NCBI GenBank assembly: GCA_037200385.1 | Contig: JBBCGL010000001.1 | Coordinates: 558,001-622,000 of the forward strand | Length of the DNA: 64,000 nucleotides | Direction of reading: 5' to 3' | From: Rhizomicrobium sp. | GTDB taxonomy: Bacteria > Pseudomonadota > Alphaproteobacteria > Micropepsales > Micropepsaceae | Shown: positions 50,192-57,459 of the stretch, one piece after another | How positions within the stretch are numbered: position 1 is the first letter of the stretch | How the letters are laid out: each line of letters starts with the position of its first letter | Translations under genes and position numbers: made by a program | The notes under the pieces: model-generated | What the model was told of the DNA's origin: nothing | What the model saw: the letters and a program-made list of their open reading frames with translations, nothing else | Databases searched by the model: none

Positions 50192-51229
50192 ATGAAGGCG
50201 CTCCTGTATCAGGGTCCGCGCGACATCCGTTATGGCAGCCTCGACGATCCCCGGATCGAAGAGGAACGGGACGCCATCGTGAAGATGGAGCGCTGCGGCA
50301 TCTGCGGCAGCGACCTGCATATCTATCACGGCCAGGGCTTCAGCCCCGATCTCGGTTTCTGTGTCGGGCACGAGGCGGTGGGCGAGGTCGTCGAGGTCGG
50401 GCGCGGCGTCAAGCGGCTGAAGCCCGGCGACAAGGTCATGATCTCGGCGGCCGTCGGCTGCGGCGCCTGCGTCCATTGCCTCGCCGGCGACCTCAACCGC
50501 TGTCTCAACAATGCGCTGCAATGCTATGGTCTGAGCGCCCGATTGCAGGGTTGCCAGGCCGAGGCGATCCGCGTTCCGGCGGCCGACTTCAATGCCTGGA
50601 CGATTCCCGAAGGGCTCACTGCCGACCAGGCCCTGATGCTCACCGACAACCTGCCCACCGCGTGGTTCGGCTGTCGCAACGCCGAGATCGCGCCGGGCAA
50701 GACGGTCGTGGTGGTGGGCCTCGGCCCCATCGGCCTGATGGCGGTCGAGAGCGCCTTCGTGATGGGCGCCTCGCAGGTCTTCGCCGTCGACCTCGTTGCC
50801 GAGCGGCGGGAGCGCGCGGCTGCGCTGGGCGCCACGGCGCTTCATCCCGATACCGCGCCCGCGGCGATCCTGGAGGCCACGAAGGGCCGCATGGCCGATT
50901 GTGCCGTCGAGTGCGTCGGTGCCGATGCGACGATCAACATCGCGATGAACCTGGTCGGCCGCTCCGGCACCGTGTCGGTGATCGGCGTGAACCAGACGCG
51001 CAAGTTCGATTTCCCGATGGCGCTCGCGTTTTTCAAGGGCCTGACCTTCCGGATCGGGACCTGCTCGGTTCCCGAGCACTGGCCGGCGCTGATCCCATTG
51101 ATCCGCCAGGGCCGGCTGCACCCGGAGAAATTCATCAGCCATACGATGCCGCTGGCCGAAGGCGCGGAAGCCTATCGCCTGTTCGATGCGCGCCTCGCGG
51201 GCGCCTTGAAAATGGTGATGACCGGATAG
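50192..51229 (+). CDS. Zinc-dependent medium-chain alcohol dehydrogenase
   Basis: 345 residues. Catalytic zinc site CGICGSDLHIYHG and GHEAVGEVVEV; structural zinc site with four Cys (CGACVHCLAGDLNRC). NAD-binding VVVVGLGPIGLMAVESAFVM. It belongs to the threonine/sorbitol-dehydrogenase-like group; substrate unknown. The 16-base gap to the MerR gene suggests cotranscription. Confidence 0.9.
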   Translation: MKALLYQGPRDIRYGSLDDPRIEEERDAIVKMERCGICGSDLHIYHGQGFSPDLGFCVGHEAVGEVVEVGRGVKRLKPGDKVMISAAVGCGACVHCLAGDLNRCLNNALQCYGLSARLQGCQAEAIRVPAADFNAWTIPEGLTADQALMLTDNLPTAWFGCRNAEIAPGKTVVVVGLGPIGLMAVESAFVMGASQVFAVDLVAERRERAAALGATALHPDTAPAAILEATKGRMADCAVECVGADATINIAMNLVGRSGTVSVIGVNQTRKFDFPMALAFFKGLTFRIGTCSVPEHWPALIPLIRQGRLHPEKFISHTMPLAEGAEAYRLFDARLAGALKMVMTG

Positions 51230-51327
51230 TGCGGGCCAATTTGCGTTTGGCGTCCGGCTGACTATAGTCCGCGCCCTTCGCCGACCCGGCCCCGCGCCGG
51301 CCCCCAAAATGGCGAACTTTTTGGATA

Positions 51328-51405
51328 CGGAGCGTGGCGCAGCCTGGTTAGCGCACTTGTCTGGGGGACAAGGGGTCGTGGGTTCAAATCCCGCCGCTCC
51401 GACCA
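51328..51405 (+). tRNA. tRNA-Pro (anticodon GGG)
   Basis: 78 bases including CCA. The acceptor stem CGGAGCG pairs with CGCTCCG; the C-G first pair is typical of tRNA-Pro. Anticodon stem CTTGT/ACAAG holds loop CTGGGGG, giving GGG (reads CCC). T-loop GTTCAAATC is canonical. Confidence 0.96.
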
Positions 51406-51433
51406 TCCTACGCTGCTTGGCAGCGGAGGATGG
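51403..51433 (+). terminator. Hairpin right after tRNA-Pro
   Basis: CCATCCTACGCTGC-TTG-GCAGCGGAGGATGG: 14-base arms with one mismatch. It starts with the CCA end of the tRNA. No T-run follows, so it is either a processing or pausing hairpin for the tRNA or a leader structure of the next gene, whose possible TTG start is the loop. Confidence 0.55.
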
Positions 51434-52232
51434 TCGCTCGCCGAAGCTTTCGCGAAGGCGGGCTGTCGGCGGCTGCATCCGCGCCCGGCGCGGCCGCCTG
51501 ACGCCGGAGTGCGTCGGCCTTCCGCGCCGCCGGCATCGGCGCACGCCAGGTCTGCGCCGCGAGGAGGTGGCCGAGCTCGCCGGCATCGGCGTCGACTGGT
51601 ACATCCGTCTCGAACAGGGCCGGAAGGTGACGCCGTCGGCCGGCACCGTCGATGCGCTGGCCCGCGCGCTGCGACTCACGGAGCTGGAGCATCTGCATCT
51701 GCGCGCGCTGGCAGGCGGCGGTGGCCACAGGCCGTTCGAACCCGAAGTTGCGCCGCCCGGCCTGCTTCACCTGCTGGAGAGCCTGACCCTGCCGGCCTAC
51801 GTCACCGGCCGGCGCCGGGACCTCGTAGCTTGGAATGCAGCGGCCAACGACATCTTCGGCTTCGACCAGCTTGTGCCGGACGACCGCAACATCCTCGTCG
51901 CAGTGCTGACCAATCCGCGCAGCCGCGCGCTGTTCGGCTTGGGCTGGGCCGACGAGGGACAGCGGATGGTCGCCCAATTTCGCGCCACTCACGATCTCTG
52001 GGCCGACGACCCGGCATTCGTAACGCTGCTGCGGCGCTTGCGCGACGGCTGTCCTGAGTTCGAAGCCTGGTGGGAGCGTCACGACGTCCGACGCCCTGTC
52101 TCCGGCCGCAAGACGTTGCACCACCCGGCAAAGGGGGTGATCGCCTTCGATCACGCGAGCTTCCAGGCCAACGACGATCCGGGCCTGAAGCTTGTGATCT
52201 ACACGCCGGTACCGGCGGACGGAGCCCGTTGA
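51417..52232 (+). CDS. XRE/MmyB-like transcriptional regulator
   Basis: About 271 residues if the TTG at 51417 is used. Family similarity starts at GGCIRARRGRLTPECVGLP and runs through TPGLRREEVAELAGIGVDWY and IRLEQGRKVTPSAGTVDAL (helix-turn-helix), then the MmyB-like ligand domain: LTLPAYVTGRRRDLVAWNAA, VLTNPRSRALFG, and HHPAKGVIAFDHASFQ. The usual ATG with LGxFLRxRR is not found; the region before the HTH is repeat-like and adjoins the tRNA hairpin. The 5' end may have been rearranged. Targets unknown. Confidence 0.78.
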   Translation: MAAEDGRSPKLSRRRAVGGCIRARRGRLTPECVGLPRRRHRRTPGLRREEVAELAGIGVDWYIRLEQGRKVTPSAGTVDALARALRLTELEHLHLRALAGGGGHRPFEPEVAPPGLLHLLESLTLPAYVTGRRRDLVAWNAAANDIFGFDQLVPDDRNILVAVLTNPRSRALFGLGWADEGQRMVAQFRATHDLWADDPAFVTLLRRLRDGCPEFEAWWERHDVRRPVSGRKTLHHPAKGVIAFDHASFQANDDPGLKLVIYTPVPADGAR

Positions 52233-52350
52233 GATCTGTCGAGAAGCGAACGGGCGCCGGCCCGTCCGTCGGCGCAATCCGGGCCGCCGATGCATCCCTC
52301 CGTCCGGACCTCGAGTCGGTTGTTTTCGAGTTCACGCACCAATTCGGTTG

Positions 52351-52425
52351 TCAGGCCCGCGAAGGCGGGCATCCAGCCAGCGTGGAGACTCTGGATTCCC
52401 GCTTTGGCGGGAATGACAGCGTAGA
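52351..52425. repeat. Pair of palindromic intergenic repeats
   Basis: Two units side by side: GCCCGCGAAGGCGGGC with ATCCAGCC after it, and GGATTCCCGCTTTGGCGGGAATGAC. Both are short GC-stem palindromes of the kind scattered in alphaproteobacterial genomes; the first shares its core with 31507-31520. They lie between two converging genes. Confidence 0.7.
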
Positions 52426-52456
52426 AAGATGCGATTCAACTCGAACGCGCTTTGCT

Positions 52457-53317
52457 CTAATGCATCATCAGCAGCGGGAGTGAACTCTCCTCCAGCAAGT
52501 CGCGCGTTGCACCGCCGAGGATGAATTCGCGCGCCCGGCTGTGGCCGTAACCGCCCAGGACAAGCAGATCCGCGCCGGCCGCTCCGGCGCCGTCCACGAG
52601 GGCTTCGCCGACCTTCCCGGGGCGAGGGTTCACGCAGCGCACACTCACCTCGGCCGGAAGCCGGCGCAACTGTTCCGCCAGCAGGGCGGCTTCCGCCTCG
52701 GCGTCCTCCAATCCGGCTTCGATGGCGGCCAGCACGACGATCCGCTCGGCGCGCGCGATCAGCGGCATCGCGGCGGTGACGGCGCGTGCCGCTTCCGCGG
52801 TGCTCTTCCAGGCGATCGCGATCGTGCGGCCGGTGGCCGGCGGCAGCTTCCCCGGCGCGAGCAGCACGGGACGTCCGCAACCGACGATGATCCCAGCCAG
52901 ATCGGCCGTCGAAATGCCGAAAGGCTCGGCGTCCCGTCCAACGACAATCAGGTCGTGACGCCGTCCGGCGATGATGATTTCGTCCTTGTTGCGGCCGATC
53001 CGGTCGACCCAACTGGCACCCACGCCCGGGGAGGAGCCCGAAGGCGCCTTAGCGGAAATCCCGTTCTCGCTGCAGAGTGCGTCCAGCGCGGTCTTCGCGG
53101 CGGCGGCGCGACCGCGAATTTCGCCCTCTAGCGTATCGCATACCGGCTGGGTGAGGACGCCTTCGCCCATCGTGAGTTCGGCGATCTCTTCGGTCAGGTT
53201 GCGGCGGACATGAAGGCCATCGATATGGCCGCCGAAAACGGCGGCAATGCGATGTGCGAGATCGAGGGGCAGGCGGTCTCCGCCCAAGCCGAGCAGCGGC
53301 ACGAGGATGTTCTTCAT
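52457..53317 (-). CDS. Tandem-domain universal stress protein
   Basis: 286 residues from ATG at 53317 (AAGGAAG six bases upstream). Two USP domains, about 1-140 and 155-286. The second has the ATP-binding end motif GGYGHSRAREFILGGAT; the first starts MKNILVPLLGLGGDRLPLDL and has DLIVVGRDAEPFG in place of the full motif. Such proteins accumulate under low oxygen or energy stress. A FixK-type box (53376-53389) lies 66 bases upstream of the start, so it is a likely member of the FixLJ-K regulon. Confidence 0.9.
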   Translation of the reverse strand: MKNILVPLLGLGGDRLPLDLAHRIAAVFGGHIDGLHVRRNLTEEIAELTMGEGVLTQPVCDTLEGEIRGRAAAAKTALDALCSENGISAKAPSGSSPGVGASWVDRIGRNKDEIIIAGRRHDLIVVGRDAEPFGISTADLAGIIVGCGRPVLLAPGKLPPATGRTIAIAWKSTAEAARAVTAAMPLIARAERIVVLAAIEAGLEDAEAEAALLAEQLRRLPAEVSVRCVNPRPGKVGEALVDGAGAAGADLLVLGGYGHSRAREFILGGATRDLLEESSLPLLMMH

Positions 53318-53375
53318 CGCATTCTTCCTTTGACGATCACACGACCCGACAATCGCAGACGCAGGACGCCACGCC

Positions 53376-53389
53376 TTGATCTGGGTCAG
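53376..53389 (-). promoter_or_regulatory. FixK/FNR-type box for the universal stress protein
   Basis: TTGATCTGGGTCAG, two mismatches from TTGATC-N2-GATCAA. Its centre is about 65 bases upstream of the stress-protein ATG, which puts a start site at -41.5 spacing about 24 bases before the ATG. Confidence 0.6.
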
Positions 53390-53410
53390 CCACCGCAAGC
53401 CGGTTGCGGA

Positions 53411-53424
53411 TTGATCCAGCGCAA
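53411..53424 (+). promoter_or_regulatory. FixK/FNR-type box for the 72-residue protein
   Basis: TTGATCCAGCGCAA, two mismatches from TTGATC-N2-GATCAA. Its centre is about 61 bases upstream of the ATG at 53479. With the box at 53376 it makes a divergent pair. Confidence 0.6.
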
Positions 53425-53478
53425 GGATAGCCCGCCGCGCGGCGTGCAGGGTCCTGTGTGTAAACATGGGGTTCACGC

Positions 53479-53697
53479 ATGACGAGCGCGGCAGCGATAG
53501 CGAAACGGCATTTCGAAGAGGCTCTGAAAGAGGCACAGGCCGCCGGTTACGATGCCGACAGCACGGCGCGATACATGCTGGATTGCGTTGTCGCGGACTA
53601 TCTGGCGCGCCGGCCGGCGGCGGACGTCCGCGCCGAGCTCCTGTTCGTCGCGGAGAATTGCGATCCTTCCGCCGATTTCATGTTCATGCGCCCCTAG
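53479..53697 (+). CDS. Small hypothetical protein (FixK-box gene)
   Basis: 72 residues. Helical and acidic at the end: AIAKRHFEEALKEAQAAGYD, TARYMLDCVVADYLARRPA, DVRAELLFVAENCDPSADFM. No signal or membrane helix; two Cys. Not recognised as a named family, but it has the look of small cytoplasmic proteins found next to universal stress genes. GGGG lies upstream. The FixK-type box 61 bases before the start supports a real, oxygen-controlled gene. Confidence 0.72.
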   Translation: MTSAAAIAKRHFEEALKEAQAAGYDADSTARYMLDCVVADYLARRPAADVRAELLFVAENCDPSADFMFMRP

Positions 53698-53709
53698 AAG
53701 GCAGCCGGC

Positions 53710-53735
53710 GTCAGCGCTGCGTCCGCAGCGCTGAC
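53710..53735. terminator. Hairpin between converging small genes
   Basis: A perfect 11-base stem GTCAGCGCTGC/GCAGCGCTGAC with loop GTCC, placed between the stop of the 72-residue gene (53697) and the stop of the 35-residue gene (53752). No strong T-run, but its position fits a two-way terminator. Confidence 0.65.
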
Positions 53736-53751
53736 CGCCTTCGTTGCTGCG

Positions 53752-53859
53752 CTATTTCGAGTCGCTGCCGGCGACGGCCGATGCATAGGCGATCGCCGCC
53801 GCGAGAATCCCGAACGCACTCACGACAAGTCCGAGGAAAAGCTGGTCGGCCAGTGGCAT
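53752..53859 (-). CDS. 35-residue single-helix membrane protein (FixK-box gene)
   Basis: Not listed among longer frames because of its size. From ATG at 53859 it reads MPLADQLFLGLVVSAFGILA, then AAAIAYASAVAGSDSK and a stop. One membrane helix fills about residues 6-29. A strong SD (AAAGGAG, six bases before the ATG) precedes it, and a perfect FixK/FNR box, TTGATCCGGATCAA, is centred 59 bases upstream. Size and design resemble small helper subunits of respiratory enzymes such as oxidases, but no such enzyme is adjacent. Confidence 0.72.
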   Translation of the reverse strand: MPLADQLFLGLVVSAFGILAAAIAYASAVAGSDSK

Positions 53860-53911
53860 GCTCCGCTCCTTTCAAAGATGGGCAAGTCTGGGGCCGGGCC
53901 GGCGGGACGTA

Positions 53912-53925
53912 TTGATCCGGATCAA
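53912..53925 (-). promoter_or_regulatory. Perfect FixK/FNR box
   Basis: TTGATCCGGATCAA, an exact TTGATC-N2-GATCAA palindrome. A site centred at -41.5 would start transcription near 53877, about 18 bases before the 35-residue gene, which is the only gene it can serve in this geometry. Confidence 0.8.
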
Positions 53926-53935
53926 TCGGCGTCGA

Positions 53936-54517
53936 TCAGAGCCCGGCCGCGGCCAGCCGCCGGACTTTGGAAACAGATCGTTCGCGATGCCGTTCGGACA
54001 GCTCGACGCCGCCAATATAGGTTTTGCGCACCGGTTTCACGCCGGCCAGGCGCAGGATGCCGCGTTCGAAGCTGCGCACGCCGAACCCGCCAAAGAGGAG
54101 GCGGAAGGCGAGGGCCGGCATCCCCATGGTAACGATCAGCCGGGCCGATTTGCCCTTCAGGCCGCGCTTCGGATCGCCTGCCGTGCCGCTGTCGAAGCCG
54201 AAGCCCCCGCAGGCGACGCGCTCGAGGAAGCCTTTCAGCATGGCCGGCATGGTGCCGAGCCACAGCGGGTGAACGAAGACGAGATGTTCGGCCCAGGCGA
54301 TTTGGCGTTGCGCGTCGCGAATGCCGGCGTCGTCCGGTTGCGCCCGGAAATCCTCGAAACGGCTCAGCCACCGGAACGACAGGTTGCCAACGGCGATCCG
54401 CCGGATCTCATGTCCGGCGCCGGCCGCAGCTTCGGCATAGGCATCCGAGAGCGCCGCACAAAACCGTTCCGGGCGAATGTCCGGATGCCCGTTGATGACC
54501 AGAATGCGTTTGACCAT
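53936..54517 (-). CDS. Flavodoxin-fold NAD(P)H-dependent oxidoreductase
   Basis: 193 residues. Flavodoxin_2/NQO1-like fold: ILVINGHPDIRPERFCAALS (FMN phosphate loop), HLVFVHPLWLGTMPAMLKGF and LERVACGGFGF, then LIVTMGMPALAFRLLFGGF. It probably reduces quinones or other small oxidants. A degenerate FixK-type box (54567) is centred about 56 bases upstream. A second protein of the same fold is encoded at 57460. Confidence 0.87.
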   Translation of the reverse strand: MVKRILVINGHPDIRPERFCAALSDAYAEAAAGAGHEIRRIAVGNLSFRWLSRFEDFRAQPDDAGIRDAQRQIAWAEHLVFVHPLWLGTMPAMLKGFLERVACGGFGFDSGTAGDPKRGLKGKSARLIVTMGMPALAFRLLFGGFGVRSFERGILRLAGVKPVRKTYIGGVELSERHRERSVSKVRRLAAAGL

Positions 54518-54566
54518 CTCGCTCTTTCCCTTTTCTGTTATAGGCCATGGCGAGGTCGCCGCTGGT

Positions 54567-54580
54567 TTGATCGATGTCAG
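54567..54580. promoter_or_regulatory. FixK/FNR-type box shared by oxidoreductase and fixL
   Basis: TTGATCGATGTCAG, a good left half and weaker right half. Its centre is 56 bases from the oxidoreductase start (minus strand) and 66 bases from the fixL start (plus strand), so it could serve either or both, giving FixK feedback on fixLJ. This is the weakest of the four boxes. Confidence 0.45.
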
Positions 54581-54639
54581 GCCGGCGGCGCAGGACGAGC
54601 GGATCGGGTTCGCGATCCGGCTAATCGGGAGACACGGCG

Positions 54640-55776
54640 ATGGCGGTCGAACGCCGCGGACAAGGCGAGCGACCCGACGATTCCCTGTTCGACGCGCTGA
54701 TCGCGACCGCGGTCGACGGGATCATGGTAATCGACGAGAAAGGCATTGTCCGCATCTACAACAAGGCCTGCGAGCGGCTTTTCGGCTATGAGGCCGCCGA
54801 GGTGATCGGGCGCAACGTCAAGATGCTCATGCCGTCTCCTTATCACGACGAGCATGACGGCTATCTGTCGCACTATGTCGGGACGGGAGAAAAGCACATC
54901 ATCGGTATCGGCCGCGAGGTCTCGGGTCGCCGCAAGGACGGCTCGACCTTTCCGATGAACCTCTCGGTCGGCGAAGGCATCGTGCGTGGCGAACGGATCT
55001 TCCTGGGCATCATCGCCGACATATCGGAGCGTCAGGCACGCGAGCGGCAGATACTGCAATTGCAGATGGAGATGCAGCATGTCGGCCGCCTGATCGACAT
55101 GGGGCAGGTCGCTGCCGGCCTGGCGCATGAACTCAACCAGCCCCTGACGGCGATCCTGAACTATACCAATGCCTGCATCGACATGGCCGCCGAAGCGGGC
55201 GACGCGGACCTGGCTTCGGTGCTGGGAAAAGTGGCGGAGCAGGCGTCGCGCGCCGGCAACATCATTCGCCGGCTGCGTGCCTTCACGGAAAAGCGCGGCC
55301 CGAACCGGGCGCCGGAAGACATCGCCAGGACGGTCGACGAGGCGATCCGGCTTGGTCAGATCCATCCCGCCGAGCGCGGGATAACCCTGCGCGTTCGGCT
55401 CGAGAACGACCTGCCGCCGGTCCTGATCGATCGCGTGCAAATCCAGCAAGTCCTGATCAACCTCATAAAGAACGCCGCGGAAGCGATGGACCTGGCGCCG
55501 CGCCGCGAATTGACCGTCACGATCGGACATCCGATGCCGGATCGCGTCGAGGTCGCGGTGGCCGATAGCGGGCCGGGGATTTCCGGCGAACTGGCGGCAA
55601 AACTCTTCCACCCCTTCGTGACCACCAAGGACAACGGCATGGGCATGGGCCTCAGCATCTGCCGGGGAATTGTCGAATCGCATGGCGGACGGCTATGGCT
55701 GGAAGACAATCCGGACGGCGGCGCGGTTTTCCGCTTCACGCTTCCGGTGGCGGCGGATGACGATCATGGCGCGTGA
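54640..55776 (+). CDS. fixL: Oxygen-sensing PAS histidine kinase FixL
   Basis: 378 residues. The PAS domain (about 13-130) has the FixL haem features: MPSPYHDEHDGYLSHYVGTG with the proximal His at 72, and HIIGIGREVSGRRKDGSTFP with Arg92 matching the O2-contacting Arg. Kinase part: GQVAAGLAHELNQPLTAILN with phospho-His 163, N-box NLIKNAAEAM, G1 ADSGPGISGEL and G2 NGMGMGLSICRGIVESHGG. No membrane helices, so it is soluble like the B. japonicum type. Deoxy-FixL phosphorylates FixJ. It overlaps fixJ. Confidence 0.93.
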   Translation: MAVERRGQGERPDDSLFDALIATAVDGIMVIDEKGIVRIYNKACERLFGYEAAEVIGRNVKMLMPSPYHDEHDGYLSHYVGTGEKHIIGIGREVSGRRKDGSTFPMNLSVGEGIVRGERIFLGIIADISERQARERQILQLQMEMQHVGRLIDMGQVAAGLAHELNQPLTAILNYTNACIDMAAEAGDADLASVLGKVAEQASRAGNIIRRLRAFTEKRGPNRAPEDIARTVDEAIRLGQIHPAERGITLRVRLENDLPPVLIDRVQIQQVLINLIKNAAEAMDLAPRRELTVTIGHPMPDRVEVAVADSGPGISGELAAKLFHPFVTTKDNGMGMGLSICRGIVESHGGRLWLEDNPDGGAVFRFTLPVAADDDHGA

Positions 55777-56362
55777 AAAGACGGTCTGTATCGTCGACGA
55801 CGATGCCGATGTGCGCGACTCGCTGGAAATCCTCCTGCGTCGTTCGGGATATCGCATCCTGTCTTTCGGCTCCGCCCGGGCGTTTCTCGAGACCGGTCTC
55901 AAGGCCGGCAATCTCTGCGTGCTGGCAGACATAAGGATGCCAGAGATGGACGGGCTGGCCCTGCAGCGCGAGATAAACCGGACCATGCCGGGCCTGCCGG
56001 TGATCATCATGACAGGCCATGGCGACGTCCCCATGGCGGTGCAGGCGATGAAGGAGGGCGCGGTCGATTTCCTTGAAAAGCCCTTTGAAAAAGCGATCCT
56101 TACCGGTGCGATCGAAAGCGCCTTGTCACGCAACGCGGCGCCGCAGCCAGATCCGCCGGCGCCGCCGCGCAAAGCGCTGACCGACCGCGAAAAGGACGTC
56201 TTCGACCTGCTGGTCGAGGGACACCAGAACAAGGTCATCGCCTACAAGCTCGGCATTTCGACGCGCACGGTGGAAGTGCATCGCGGCCGCGTGATGGACA
56301 AGCTCGGGGCGAGAAACCTGGCCGATCTCATCAAATACGGGCTGCGGCAGAAGCCCGGCTAG
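55766..56362 (+). CDS. fixJ: Response regulator FixJ
   Basis: 198 residues from ATG at 55766 (ATG at 55757 would add three). Receiver domain: VCIVDDDADVRDSLEILLRR, phospho-Asp 55 in VLADIRMPEMDGLALQ, MTGHGDVPMAVQAMKEGAVD and FLEKPF. A Pro-rich linker (about 130-145) leads to the LuxR-type helix-turn-helix: LTDREKDVFDLLVEGHQNK, GISTRTVEVHRGRVMDKLG. It overlaps the end of fixL and probably activates fixK through the palindrome at 56371. Confidence 0.92.
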   Translation: MAREKTVCIVDDDADVRDSLEILLRRSGYRILSFGSARAFLETGLKAGNLCVLADIRMPEMDGLALQREINRTMPGLPVIIMTGHGDVPMAVQAMKEGAVDFLEKPFEKAILTGAIESALSRNAAPQPDPPAPPRKALTDREKDVFDLLVEGHQNKVIAYKLGISTRTVEVHRGRVMDKLGARNLADLIKYGLRQKPG

Positions 56363-56370
56363 CGCGCGAA

Positions 56371-56393
56371 CTACGTACGTAGTCCGTCCGTAG
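56371..56393 (+). promoter_or_regulatory. Putative FixJ-binding site in front of fixK
   Basis: CTACGTACGTAG, a perfect 12-base palindrome containing GTACGTAG, which fits the published FixJ consensus GTAMGTAG as remembered. A second related element, GTCCGTAG, follows at 56386-56393. It lies 101-123 bases upstream of the fixK start. Confidence 0.65.
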
Positions 56394-56493
56394 GGAGCAG
56401 GCGAAACCGCCGCTCGCGCGTACGAGAAGCACCCAATATGTCGTGCCGCCGCCTTTTGTCAGTGTCGCTCCATCGAACACCGAGGACATAGCG

Positions 56494-57177
56494 ATGACGG
56501 CCCTGCAGACCCAGCAAGTATCCGGATACAATCCGATCGTCGTGGGCCGCCTGGAGCCGCGCTCTTCGCTCGCCTCCATGGGCACCGTCGCCCATTTCGC
56601 CCGCAACACGACGATCTTCAACGAGGGCGACGACGCCGATTATTCCTACAAGGTCGCGAGCGGCGCGGTCCGGCTTTCGAAGATGATGTCCGACGGTCGC
56701 CGCCAGGTCGCCGAATTCGCGCTGCCGGGGGACTTCATCGGCCTCAACTGGCTCGACGAGCACGCCATGACCGCCGAAGCGATCAACGACGTCAGCTTGA
56801 TCTGCTACGCACGCGGGCGGCTGGAGCGCCTCGGCGACGAGAACCGCGAAGTGCGCGCGGAGCTCTTTTCGACGCTTCGCCACGATCTATGGGCGGCGCA
56901 AAACCATCTCGTCATCCTTGGACGGCAGAGCGCGCAGGAGCGGGTCGCCTCCTTTCTGGTGCAGATGCTCGCGCGCGGCAAGCGGTCGGACCATGCCGCC
57001 CTCGACATTCCGATGTCCCGCCGCGATATCGCCGACTATCTCGGACTCACGATCGAGACGGTTTGCCGGATGCTCACCCGGCTGAAGCTGGCCGGGATCA
57101 TCGGCATTCCCAATCGTCACACGATCACCATCCGCAATGCCGCGGCACTCAAGAGAGCGGCGCAACCGGGCGAATAG
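56494..57177 (+). CDS. fixK: Crp/Fnr-family regulator, FixK-type
   Basis: 227 residues from ATG at 56494. A cyclic-nucleotide-like beta-roll (FARNTTIFNEGDDADYSYKV, VRLSKMMSDGRRQVAEFALP) and a Crp-type HTH (SRRDIADYLGLTIETVCRML). It lacks the N-terminal Cys cluster of Fnr, so it does not sense O2 itself, as in FixK. The recognition helix reads ETVCR where FixK/Fnr usually has ETVSR; the E and R that read TTGAT are kept. It should bind the TTGATC boxes around 53.4-54.6 kb. Confidence 0.9.
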   Translation: MTALQTQQVSGYNPIVVGRLEPRSSLASMGTVAHFARNTTIFNEGDDADYSYKVASGAVRLSKMMSDGRRQVAEFALPGDFIGLNWLDEHAMTAEAINDVSLICYARGRLERLGDENREVRAELFSTLRHDLWAAQNHLVILGRQSAQERVASFLVQMLARGKRSDHAALDIPMSRRDIADYLGLTIETVCRMLTRLKLAGIIGIPNRHTITIRNAAALKRAAQPGE

Positions 57178-57202
57178 CGGTTCACGGGTCGAGGAGGACG
57201 CC

Positions 57203-57412
57203 ATGCCGTATACCGTTCAAGGCTACGAAACGCGTGCGCAGGAATGCGTCGAACTCGCCTCGCAGGCGAAGGACGCCCTGGTGCGGATGGAGTTGCTCAA
57301 GATCCGCCAGACCTACCTCAACATCGCCGAACGCCTGCGACGGCAGGGATTTGAGGTGATCGCCCCGGACTATCGCAGTCCGAGAGGCTTGCAGGAAATG
57401 GATCGCAAGTGA
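57203..57412 (+). CDS. Small conserved hypothetical protein
   Basis: 69 residues from ATG at 57203 (GAGGAGG upstream). Helical: YTVQGYETRAQECVELASQA, MELLKIRQTYLNIAERLRRQ, with a short C-terminal FEVIAPDYRSPRG. It resembles small alphaproteobacterial proteins with repeated ALVRMELL-type motifs; function unknown. It lies 25 bases after fixK and is probably cotranscribed. Confidence 0.75.
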   Translation: MPYTVQGYETRAQECVELASQAKDALVRMELLKIRQTYLNIAERLRRQGFEVIAPDYRSPRGLQEMDRK

Positions 57413-57459
57413 CGGCCGCAGCGGGTCGCATCGGCCCGTCCGGCACATAGCGAGGGCCT

